A stretch of DNA of 7,600 nucleotides from Jatrophihabitans sp. (lineage in GTDB: Bacteria > Actinomycetota > Actinomycetes > Mycobacteriales > Jatrophihabitantaceae): contig SCQZ01000418.1 in the NCBI GenBank assembly GCA_004299665.1, positions 1-7,600 of the forward strand. Direction: 5' to 3'. The position numbers and the translations under genes are program-made. Position 1 is the first letter of the stretch. Each line of letters opens with the position of its first letter. This document shows positions 1 to 5,962 of this stretch, piece by piece. The notes beneath the pieces were generated by a model. The model did not search any database. It had not been told where the DNA came from and saw only the letters and a program-made list of their open reading frames with translations.

Positions 1-90
1 GGCGGCGACCCAGCCGGCCAGGTCGGTCGCGGCGCCGCCGCCGAGCCCGACGACGGCATCGGCGCGGGTGAAGCCCGCCGCGGCCAGCGC
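1..90 (-). pseudogene. aroB: Inverted fragment of aroB (3-dehydroquinate synthase, N-terminal/NAD-binding part)
   Basis: Read on the minus strand from base 90 to base 1, this stretch is open and encodes ALAAAGFTRADAVVG followed by LGGGAATDLAGWVAA. This is the glycine-rich NAD-binding segment of 3-dehydroquinate synthase; the M. tuberculosis equivalent, from memory, contains SLGGGAATDVAGF. In a normal AroB it is followed by about four residues (TWLR-like) and then by GVRVVQVP, which is exactly what begins on the plus strand at base 91. The fragment is therefore the missing upstream neighbour of the gene at 88-810, present in the wrong orientation. The plus-strand reading of the same bases (GGDPAGQVGRG...) resembles nothing in AroB. 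The junction falls at about 85-93, where a palindromic gcgc (87-90) fits both sides. It could be a real small inversion, a contig-end fold-back or an amplification chimera; the window alone cannot tell. Confidence 0.85.
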
Positions 91-810
91 GGGGTGCGGG
101 TCGTGCAGGTCCCCACCAGCCTGGCCGGCATGGTCGACGCCGCGATCGGCGGTAAGACCGCCATCAACACCGCCGCCGGCAAGAACCTCGTCGGCGCGTT
201 CCACCCGCCGGCCGGCGTGCTGTGCGACCTGGGCATGCTCGCCACCGTGCCGCGGGCGGACTACGCCGCGGGGCTGGCGGAGGTCGTCAAGTGCGGCTTC
301 ATCGCCGACCCCGCGATCCTGGAGATCATCGAGCACGCGCCCGGCTCCGTCACCGTCCCGGGCAACGACGCGGAGCAGGAACTCATCACGCGGGCCGTGC
401 GGGTGAAGGCCCGGGTCGTCGGCGAGGACCTGACCGAGCAGGGACCGCGGGAGATCCTCAACTACGGCCACACGCTGGGGCACGCGATCGAGCGCGCCGA
501 GGACTACCGCTGGCGCCACGGCGATGCGGTCGCGGTCGGGATGGTCTTCGTCGCGGCGCTGGCGCGCCTGCTCGGCCGTCTCGACGCGGCGACGGCCGAC
601 CGGCACCGGAGCATCCTCGAGCGCGTCGGGCTGCCGACGCGCTACCGGGCGGGGGCCCTCCCCGCGCTGCTGGAGACCATGCGCATCGACAAGAAGGCCC
701 GCGGCAGCCGGATCCGCTTCGTGATCCTCGACGGCCTCGCCTCGCCCGTCACCGTCGACGAGCCGGATCCGACCGTCCTCGCCGCCGCCTACTCGGAGGT
801 CGCATCGTGA
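88..810 (+). CDS. aroB: 3-dehydroquinate synthase AroB, C-terminal two thirds (5' end broken by inversion)
   Basis: AroB converts DAHP to 3-dehydroquinate, the second shikimate-pathway step, in the cytoplasm, using NAD and a divalent metal. Visible are RGVRVVQVPTSLAGMVDAA, the GGKTAINTAAGKNLVGAFH substrate/NAD region, GLAEVVKCGFIAD (metal-ligand Glu), LNYGHTLGHAIE and WRHGDAVAVGM (the two metal-ligand His motifs), and the C-terminal DKKARG..RFVILDGL block. The downstream part is complete and matches the family well to the TGA stop. The first 120 or so residues of a normal protein of about 360 aa are missing in this orientation. A GTG at 94 would serve as a formal start, but it lies inside a conserved strand and is not a believable initiation site. 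About thirty of the missing residues lie inverted in bases 1-90. As drawn, the gene cannot make functional enzyme, although its reading frame shows no decay. The stop overlaps the aroQ start (GTGA, 807-810). Confidence 0.93.
   Translation, partial: RGVRVVQVPTSLAGMVDAAIGGKTAINTAAGKNLVGAFHPPAGVLCDLGMLATVPRADYAAGLAEVVKCGFIADPAILEIIEHAPGSVTVPGNDAEQELITRAVRVKARVVGEDLTEQGPREILNYGHTLGHAIERAEDYRWRHGDAVAVGMVFVAALARLLGRLDAATADRHRSILERVGLPTRYRAGALPALLETMRIDKKARGSRIRFVILDGLASPVTVDEPDPTVLAAAYSEVAS
795..799 (+). promoter_or_regulatory. Shine-Dalgarno of aroQ
   Basis: GGAGG lies seven bases before the GTG at 807, inside the last codons of aroB. It selects this GTG as the aroQ start and implies translational coupling with aroB. 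Confidence 0.75.
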
Positions 811-1253
811 GTCCCCCCCGCCCCGTGCTGGTCCTGAACGGCCCCAACCTCGGCCGCCTCGGCAGCCGCGAGCCGCAGATCTACGGAACCACGAGCTACG
901 CCGAGTTGCGGGCGCTGTGCGAGCGCGGCGGTGCCGAACTCGGGCTGGACGTCGCGGTCCGCCAGAGCGACGCCGAGGCCGAACTGCTCGGCTGGCTGCA
1001 CGAGGCGGCGGACGGCGCGGTGCCGGTGGTGCTGAACGCCGGGGCCCTCACCCACACCTCCGTGGCGCTCGGGGACGCCTGCGCGATGCTGGTGGCGCCG
1101 TTGATCGAGGTGCACATCAGCAACGTCCACCGCCGTGAGCCGTTCCGCCGCGTCAGCTACGTCTCGCCCCACGCGACCGGGGTGATCGTCGGGCTGGGCG
1201 TCGAGGGGTACGTCCTCGCGCTGTCGTGGATCAGTTCGCACGACGCCGGGTGA
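807..1253 (+). CDS. aroQ: 3-dehydroquinate dehydratase, type II (AroQ)
   Basis: Type II dehydroquinase dehydrates 3-dehydroquinate to 3-dehydroshikimate, the step after AroB. The 148-aa product has the usual family length. LNGPNLGRLGSREPQIYG carries the conserved Asn14, Arg21 and catalytic Tyr26 of the flexible lid. LNAGALTHTSVALGDAC and APLIEVHISNVHRREPFRR supply the substrate-binding segment, the Glu101/His103 pair and Arg110. YVSPHATGVIVGLGVEGY is the conserved C-terminal block. The GTG start follows a good Shine-Dalgarno and overlaps the aroB stop by four bases. A run of seven C lies just after the start codon, but the frame is intact. Family members in mycobacteria are also called aroD; AroQ is the name for this dodecameric class, which is unrelated to the type I lysine-dependent enzyme. 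The adjacency to aroB supports the call. Confidence 0.96.
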   Translation: MSPPRPVLVLNGPNLGRLGSREPQIYGTTSYAELRALCERGGAELGLDVAVRQSDAEAELLGWLHEAADGAVPVVLNAGALTHTSVALGDACAMLVAPLIEVHISNVHRREPFRRVSYVSPHATGVIVGLGVEGYVLALSWISSHDAG

Positions 1254-1256
1254 GCG

Positions 1257-1721
1257 GTGAGCGCGATCCTGGACCTCTACCGGCGCGCGAACCGCGTCCC
1301 CGTCGTCGGGCGCGGCGCGTTCTCGCTGGCATTCGCGCTCAAGGCGCCCTACTTCCTCACCATCGCCCCCACCGTGCTGGACCTGCGGCCCAACCTGGCC
1401 AGGATCCGCGTCCGCAAGTGGTGGGGCGTGCACAACCACATCGGCACCGTGCACGCCATCGCCGTCTGCAACGGCCTGGAGATGGCCATGGGGGCGCTGG
1501 CCGAGGCGACGATCCCGCCGCACCTGCGCTGGCTGCCGAAGGGTATGCAGGTCGACTACCTGGCGCTGTCGGACTCCACCCTCGTGGCGATCGCCGAGAC
1601 CGATCCGTCGGACTGGACCGGCCCGGGCGAGGTCGCCGTGCGGGTGCGGGCCGAGCGCCGCGACGGCGTCGTGGTCGTGCAGGGCGTCATCCGGCTGCAC
1701 GTCAGCGAGCGACGCCGCTAG
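1257..1721 (+). CDS. DUF4442 family hotdog-fold protein (putative thioesterase-like)
   Basis: The 154-aa protein matches what I recognise as the DUF4442 family (hotdog fold, related to acyl-CoA thioesterases and YiiD C-terminal domains). The diagnostic stretch is WWGVHNHIGTVHAIAVCNG (about residues 59-77), followed by LEMAMGALAEATIPPHLRW and PKGMQVDYLALSDS. The His/Asn-rich turn before the central helix corresponds to the active-site region of hotdog thioesterases. The rest is alternating strands ending in VVVVQGVIRLHV. No signal peptide or membrane segment is visible, so it is probably cytoplasmic. No substrate has been established for the family, and a thioesterase role is inferred from fold only. 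The GTG start is one codon past the aroQ stop, in the same frame, with a weak GGGTGAG ahead of it; it is very likely co-transcribed and translationally coupled with aroQ. Its link to aromatic amino-acid synthesis is unknown. Confidence 0.82.
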   Translation: MSAILDLYRRANRVPVVGRGAFSLAFALKAPYFLTIAPTVLDLRPNLARIRVRKWWGVHNHIGTVHAIAVCNGLEMAMGALAEATIPPHLRWLPKGMQVDYLALSDSTLVAIAETDPSDWTGPGEVAVRVRAERRDGVVVVQGVIRLHVSERRR

Positions 1722-1744
1722 CACACCGCGCCGGGGCCCCTGCG

Positions 1745-3259
1745 TCAGTCGGGAATGGCGTGGGTCCGCCGCGGCATCAGCGCCACGGCGGCGGCGACGA
1801 ACACCGCCGAGACGATCAAGGCGGCGAACACGCCGTGGGTGGCGTCGAACAGGGCCGTGCGGATGTAGTGCGCGACCGCCGAGGGCTCCGGGTGCTTGCC
1901 GAGGACCAGCGCGGTCGCGTCGGCGCTGTGCGGCAGCCGCCCGCGCAGCGCGTCCGGCGGGTTGCGGAACTCGCGCAGCAGGACGGTGTTCGCGATGGCG
2001 CCGAAGATCGCGGCCCCGACGGCGCTGCCGAGCGAGCGGAAGAACATGTTGGTCCCGGTCAGGACGCCGCGGCGCTCCCACCCGACGACCGACTGCACGG
2101 CGACGATCACCGGTGTCGAGACCAGGCCGAGGCCGGCACCGGTGACGAAGCAGACGGCGGCGACCGCGACGAGGTGGGACCGCTGCGGGAGCCACCAGCA
2201 CACGATCGTGCCGATCAGCAGCACCGCCGACCCCGCGAGGGCGGTGTCCCGGAAACCGGCCCGCAGGTAGAGCCGCCCGGACAGCGCCGAGGCGATCGGC
2301 CAGCCGACGCTCAGCGCCGCCAGGACGAAGCCCGCCAGTAGCGGACCGGTGAGCAGCACGCCCTGCGCGAACGTCGGGATGTAGGCGCTGAACCCGATCA
2401 CGACCGCACCCACCCCGAACGCGGCGAGGTTCGCCCCGACGAGGGTGCGGTACCGGAAGATCCACAGGGGCAGCACCGGCTCGACGGCGCGACGCTCGGC
2501 CAGCACGAATCCGGCCAGCAGCACGCCGGACACCGCGAAGACGGCATAGCTGGGACCGGACGACCACGGCCACGCGATGCCGCCCTCGAGCAGGCCGAGG
2601 ATGAGCATCGTGCAGCCCGCGGTCAGCAGCGCCGCACCCGCCAGATCGACCTTGTGCTCGCGCCTGGTCAACGATTCGCGCAGGTTGCGCGCGAGCATCC
2701 AGACGGCCAGTGCCCCGACCGGCAGGTTGACGAAGAAGATCATCCGCCAGGTGAGGTACTGGCTGAACACACCGCCCAACGTCGGCCCGAGTACCGACGC
2801 CGCACCCCACACGCTCGCCGTGTAGCCCTGCACCCTGGCCCGCTCGGCCACGGTGTACAGGTCGCCCAGGATCGTCACCGTGATCGGCAGCACCGCTCCG
2901 GCGCCGATGCCCTGCAGGCCGCGGAAGGCGATCAGGCTGAGCATGTTCCAGGCGCCGCCGCACAGGGCCGAGCCCAGCAGGAAGATCCCGATCCCGAAGA
3001 ACAGCACCGGCTTGCGGCCCAGCAGGTCCGCGTAGCGCCCGTACAGCGGGACCGTCGCCGCCTGCGTCAGCAAGTAGATGGAGAACAGCCACGGGTACTG
3101 CGCGAAGCCGCCCAGGTCGCTGACGACCGACGGCACCGCGGTGGCGATGATGGTGCTGTCGAGCGCGACCAGCGCCGTCGAGAGCATGATCGCGATCAGC
3201 ACCGCGCCGCGCTCGGAACGGAACCCGACGGTGTCGGTCACGCCTGCGCCGGTCGTCAC
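1745..3259 (-). CDS. MFS drug/proton antiporter, DHA2 (14-TMS) family
   Basis: The 504-aa integral membrane protein is rich in long hydrophobic segments, consistent with the 14-helix DHA2 group of proton-driven exporters. ALDSTIIATAVPSV in helix 1 is the D1-type motif (LDxTIVNVALP). GRYADLLGRKPVLF in the loop after helix 2 is MFS motif A. FRGLQGIGAGAVLP is motif B with its conserved Arg. VLGPTLGGVFSQYLTWRMIF and NLPVG form the motif C/antiporter signature typical of drug exporters. The end is a short charged tail. The substrate cannot be inferred. The GTG start at 3259 has no Shine-Dalgarno but sits seven bases behind a TACGAT -10 box, fitting a leaderless transcript; a second in-frame GTG at 3241 is possible. 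It converges on the DUF4442 gene with 23 bases between stops and diverges from the DUF1800 gene. No TetR/MarR-type regulator lies next to it in the window. Confidence 0.93.
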   Translation of the reverse strand: MTTGAGVTDTVGFRSERGAVLIAIMLSTALVALDSTIIATAVPSVVSDLGGFAQYPWLFSIYLLTQAATVPLYGRYADLLGRKPVLFFGIGIFLLGSALCGGAWNMLSLIAFRGLQGIGAGAVLPITVTILGDLYTVAERARVQGYTASVWGAASVLGPTLGGVFSQYLTWRMIFFVNLPVGALAVWMLARNLRESLTRREHKVDLAGAALLTAGCTMLILGLLEGGIAWPWSSGPSYAVFAVSGVLLAGFVLAERRAVEPVLPLWIFRYRTLVGANLAAFGVGAVVIGFSAYIPTFAQGVLLTGPLLAGFVLAALSVGWPIASALSGRLYLRAGFRDTALAGSAVLLIGTIVCWWLPQRSHLVAVAAVCFVTGAGLGLVSTPVIVAVQSVVGWERRGVLTGTNMFFRSLGSAVGAAIFGAIANTVLLREFRNPPDALRGRLPHSADATALVLGKHPEPSAVAHYIRTALFDATHGVFAALIVSAVFVAAAVALMPRRTHAIPD

Positions 3260-3260
3260 G

Positions 3261-3338
3261 GCGCTGATCGTATGCGCCGGCGGCGACGGCCCTGACCGGA
3301 TCCTGACGAAGCGAACACCGGGATCTGATGATCAGCGC
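3261..3338. repeat. Inverted repeat in the divergent MFS/DUF1800 intergenic region
   Basis: A perfect 9-bp inverted pair, gcgctgatc at 3261-3269 and gatcagcgc at 3330-3338, lies near the two ends of the 93-bp region between the divergent starts. The left arm overlaps the proposed -10 box of the exporter. The right arm overlaps a GATGAT that could be the -10 of the DUF1800 gene. The symmetry may mean both promoters share a core or an operator. With so short a match, chance cannot be excluded. Confidence 0.45.
3267..3272 (-). promoter_or_regulatory. -10 box of the MFS gene (leaderless promoter)
   Basis: On the minus strand the hexamer TACGAT fits the actinobacterial TANNNT -10 consensus. Exactly seven bases separate it from the GTG start, so transcription would begin at or next to the start codon. 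This agrees with the absence of a Shine-Dalgarno. No convincing -35 is seen. Confidence 0.5.
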
Positions 3339-3352
3339 GCAGCATCGTTGCC

Positions 3353-4654
3353 GTGACCACGACGGGCGGTGCCTGGCAGGCGGCGGCACGCCTGGTGCGC
3401 CGGACCGGCTTCGGGGCCACCGGCCGCGAGGTGGACGCCGTGCTGGCCGCGGGATCGGCGTCCTACGTCCGGTCCGTCCTCGCCGCCGCTCCCGACCCCG
3501 CACCGGCACCTCCGCCGGTCGCCCCGCTGCCCCGCGCGCCGAAGGACGCCTCCGCGGACCAGCGAAGGGCGGCGAACCGGCAGATCGAGGGCCAGCAGGC
3601 GCAGGTGACGACATGGTGGCTGCAGCGGATGGTCACCACGACCACGCCGTTCGCGGAGAAGCTGACCTTCTGCTGGCACGACCACTTCGCCACGTCCGCG
3701 CAGAAGGTGCGCAGCGCGACCTGGCTGCTGCAGCAGAACCAGAAGCTGCGCACCCTGGGCCGCGGTGACTTCCGCACCCTGGCGATGGCGATGCTCACCG
3801 ACGCGGCCATGCTGCGCTGGCTGGACGGTGTCGCGAGTACCGGGACGTCGCCCAACGAGAACCTGGCGCGCGAGTTCATGGAACTGTTCGCCCTCGGCCA
3901 CGGCGACGGGTACACCGAGGCCGACGTGCGTGCGGGCGCCAAGGCGCTCACCGGCTGGGTCGCCCGCCCCGACGGCACCACCTACCTGGTGCCGAGGCGA
4001 CACGACGACACCCCGCAGACGTTCCTGGGGGTGCACGGTGTGGACGACGCGGCGTCCTACTGCGACGCGGTGCTCACCCGGCCGCAGTCGCCGCGCTACC
4101 TCGCGACGCGCTGGTGGGGGCAACTGGCATCCGGCGACCCGCCGTCGCCCGCGTTGCTCGAGGCGCTCACCGCGGCCTACGGGCCGGGGTACGACCTCAC
4201 CGCCATGTTCACGACGATGCTCACCCGCCCCGAGTTCGCGGTCGCAGAGGGCACGCTGGTCGTCGGTCCCGTCGAGTGGCTGGTGGGGGTGCTGCGGGCG
4301 CTGCAGGTGCCGGTCGGCGATGCGCAGGTCGCACGTCGCACGGTCGGCGCGCTGCGAGCCCTCGGCCAGGAGCCGTTCTACCCGCCGAGCGTCGGCGGCT
4401 GGCCGGGGGGGCAGGCCTGGTTGTCGACCGCCGCCGCCGACCTGCGGGTGCGGCTCGCCGCCGCTGTCGCGGCTCGCGCGGACCTGTCCGCGATCACCGC
4501 GTCCGCCCGGGGCAACCGGCTGGACGCGGTCGCCTACCTGCTGGGCATCGCCTCCTGGTCGTCCCGGTCGGCAGCGGCGCTGACGCCCGAGGTCGGGTCG
4601 CCGGCGCGCCTGGTCGCCCTCGCCGTGAACACCCCCGAATACCTCGTGCACTGA
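3353..4654 (+). CDS. DUF1800 family protein
   Basis: The 433-aa product is a recognisable DUF1800 protein, a helical family of unknown function that is widespread and often next to DUF1501 genes. Signatures in order are LVRRTGFGATG (residues 14-24), KLTFCWHDHFAT (His109/His111), SPNENLAREFMELFALG (about 166-182), GYTEADVRAGAKALTGW, and a C-terminal PPSVGGWPGGQAWL (Trp350). Residues 45-75 form a Pro/Ala-rich linker. No N-terminal signal or membrane helix is present. An in-frame stop at 3329 with no start codon between makes the GTG at 3353 the only upstream choice. There is no Shine-Dalgarno, so translation from a short or absent leader is likely. The DUF1501 gene follows after 69 bases on the same strand and is probably in the same transcript. 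The last codons and stop form the first, degenerate unit of a 14-bp tandem repeat. Biochemical function is not known. Confidence 0.93.
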   Translation: MTTTGGAWQAAARLVRRTGFGATGREVDAVLAAGSASYVRSVLAAAPDPAPAPPPVAPLPRAPKDASADQRRAANRQIEGQQAQVTTWWLQRMVTTTTPFAEKLTFCWHDHFATSAQKVRSATWLLQQNQKLRTLGRGDFRTLAMAMLTDAAMLRWLDGVASTGTSPNENLAREFMELFALGHGDGYTEADVRAGAKALTGWVARPDGTTYLVPRRHDDTPQTFLGVHGVDDAASYCDAVLTRPQSPRYLATRWWGQLASGDPPSPALLEALTAAYGPGYDLTAMFTTMLTRPEFAVAEGTLVVGPVEWLVGVLRALQVPVGDAQVARRTVGALRALGQEPFYPPSVGGWPGGQAWLSTAAADLRVRLAAAVAARADLSAITASARGNRLDAVAYLLGIASWSSRSAAALTPEVGSPARLVALAVNTPEYLVH

Positions 4655-4694
4655 GACTCGTGCACCGGGACTCGTGCACCGGGACTCGTGCACC
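4642..4694 (+). repeat. 14-bp tandem repeat, about 3.8 copies, across the DUF1800 stop codon
   Basis: The unit ACTCGTGCACCGGG occurs perfectly at 4656-4669 and 4670-4683. An 11-base partial copy follows at 4684-4694. A degenerate copy (11 of 14 matching) at 4642-4655 contains the last DUF1800 codons and its TGA. Each unit carries the palindrome GTGCAC, so neighbouring units can pair into six-base-pair hairpins. The array fills roughly half of the gap to the DUF1501 gene. The arrangement suggests that replication slippage copied the end of the coding sequence into the gap. Confidence 0.92.
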
Positions 4695-4723
4695 CAGAAC
4701 CGCCCGAACGGAGCGCAGCAGCG

Positions 4724-5929
4724 ATGGACACCCTCACCCGACGCCGCTTCCTGATCGCCTCCGGGGTGGCCGGCGGGGCCGCCGTGCTGGCCGGGTCCGC
4801 GGCGATCGGGTGGCGGGACCTGGCCGGCCACGCTGCGGCGAACCCGCTGCCGTCCGGCGCGAAGGTGCTCGTCGTCGTCACGCTCTACGGCGGCAACGAC
4901 GGCCTGAACACCGTCGTCCCCTACGCCGACCCGGCCTACCACGGCGCCCGGCCGGAGCTCGCGTACACCGCCGACGAGGTGATCCGGCTGGACCCGCAGC
5001 TCGGCCTCAACCCGGCGATGACCGGCCTGGCCGCGCAGTTCCGGTCGGGGCGGCTGGCGATCGTGAACGGCGTCGGCTACCCGAACCCGGACTACAGCCA
5101 CTTCCGCTCCATGGACATCTGGCAGACCGCCTCGCCCGCCGAGCCGGTGGGCACCGGCTGGATCGGCCGCTGGCTGGACGCCTCGGGCGACGACCCGGTG
5201 CGGGCGGTGAACGTCGGCTCGGTGCTTCCGCCGCTGGCGGTGGGGAGCCGCTGCACCGCTGCCGCGCTGAATCCGGGCGGGAACCGCCCGCTCCCGCAGG
5301 ACTTCGCGACGGGGCTCACCGCCCTCGCCCAGCAGGACCGCGGCGACACGCCGCAGGACGCCATGGTGACCGGGTGCTACCGGGCCGAGCGGGAGGTGGC
5401 GGCAACCTTCGCCTCGATCCGGCCCGCCGCGACGGGCAGCGTCGGTGGCGACGACCTGGCCGGGCAGCTCGACACGGTCGGGCGGTGCGTCAAGGCGGGC
5501 GTGCCGACCAGGGTGTATGCGGTCGACCTCGGCGGCTTCGACACCCACGCCGACGAGAAGGGCACCCAGCAGACCCAGCTCGGCACCCTCGACACGGCGC
5601 TCTCGTCGTTCGTCACCGACATGGCCGGCGATCCTCGCGGCCGGGGCGTCGTCGTCCTCGTGTACTCCGAGTTCGGCAGGCGGGTCGCGGCGAACGCCTC
5701 GCAGGGCACCGACCACGGGTCGGCCGGGCCGGTGCTCGTGGCCGGGGTTCCGGTCCGCGGCGGCCGGTTCTACGGCGAGCAGCCCGGCCTGAACGACCTG
5801 GACGACGGCAACCTGAAGTACACGGTCGACTTCCGGACCGTGTACGCGGAGCTGCTCGAGCGGGTGCTGGACGCGGACCCGCAGCAGGTCATCGGGTATG
5901 CGCACGAGCCCCTCGGGTTGCTGGCCTGA
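4724..5929 (+). CDS. DUF1501 family protein, Tat-exported
   Basis: The 401-aa product begins MDTLTRRRFLIASGVAGG, a twin-arginine signal (RRRFL) with a small hydrophobic core and an Ala-rich AxA-type end near residues 37-39. It is therefore expected to be folded in the cytoplasm and exported. The mature part carries DUF1501 hallmarks: VVVTLYGGNDGLNTVVPY (about residues 50-67), NGVGYPNPDYSHFRSMDIWQ, DLGGFDTHADEKGTQ (Asp273, His275), VYSEFGRRVAANASQGTDHG (Asp330, His331) and VDFRTVYAELLERVL. The spaced Asp/His residues resemble metal ligands of the alkaline-phosphatase/sulfatase superfamily to which DUF1501 is related. No substrate is known. A GTG at 4688 would add twelve residues before the Tat signal, but that extension runs through the tandem repeat. 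ATG 4724 with GGAG ten bases upstream is better. It is most likely co-transcribed with DUF1800. Confidence 0.93.
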   Translation: MDTLTRRRFLIASGVAGGAAVLAGSAAIGWRDLAGHAAANPLPSGAKVLVVVTLYGGNDGLNTVVPYADPAYHGARPELAYTADEVIRLDPQLGLNPAMTGLAAQFRSGRLAIVNGVGYPNPDYSHFRSMDIWQTASPAEPVGTGWIGRWLDASGDDPVRAVNVGSVLPPLAVGSRCTAAALNPGGNRPLPQDFATGLTALAQQDRGDTPQDAMVTGCYRAEREVAATFASIRPAATGSVGGDDLAGQLDTVGRCVKAGVPTRVYAVDLGGFDTHADEKGTQQTQLGTLDTALSSFVTDMAGDPRGRGVVVLVYSEFGRRVAANASQGTDHGSAGPVLVAGVPVRGGRFYGEQPGLNDLDDGNLKYTVDFRTVYAELLERVLDADPQQVIGYAHEPLGLLA

Positions 5930-5930
5930 G

Positions 5931-5943
5931 GGGCCGCCGGCCC
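5931..5943 (+). terminator. GC hairpin after the DUF1501 gene, possible terminator
   Basis: GGGCC-GCC-GGCCC forms a five-base-pair stem with a three-base loop, beginning two bases after the DUF1501 stop. There is no T-tract, so it would be a non-canonical actinobacterial terminator at best. It immediately precedes the efp promoter, a sensible place to separate transcripts. Confidence 0.3.
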
Positions 5944-5948
5944 GCGGG

Positions 5949-5954
5949 TAGACT
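5949..5954 (+). promoter_or_regulatory. -10 box of efp (near-leaderless promoter)
   Basis: TAGACT matches the TANNNT -10 consensus and lies eight bases before the GTG start of efp. Transcription would start at or within a base or two of the start codon. No Shine-Dalgarno lies between, which supports leaderless translation. No clear -35 is visible. Confidence 0.55.
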
Positions 5955-5962
5955 GCGCCGTC

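Noticed and set aside
1..93. Plus-strand reading of 1-93 as the natural N-terminal part of AroB
   Set aside because: The plus-frame peptide has no AroB similarity, whereas the minus strand of the same bases matches the missing AroB segment very well.
1722..1744. Bidirectional terminator between the convergent DUF4442 and MFS genes (GGGGCCCC at 1733-1740)
   Set aside because: The palindrome has no room for a loop and the flanking arms pair poorly, so no stable hairpin can be drawn.
789..3614. A 941-codon open frame on the minus strand overlapping aroQ, DUF4442 and the MFS gene
   Set aside because: The translation is an Arg/Ala/Gly/Pro-rich low-complexity string without domains. It lies over well-recognised genes in other frames and is the usual result of scarce stop codons in high-GC DNA.
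4405..4411. Run of seven G in DUF1800 (and seven C at 813-819 in aroQ) as a phase-variable or frameshift site
   Set aside because: Both genes read through in frame with conserved motifs on each side. Runs of this length are expected in such GC-rich DNA.
4688..4723. GTG at 4688 as the DUF1501 start
   Set aside because: It would put twelve residues, partly encoded by the tandem repeat, before the twin-arginine motif and has no Shine-Dalgarno. ATG 4724 gives a normal Tat signal.
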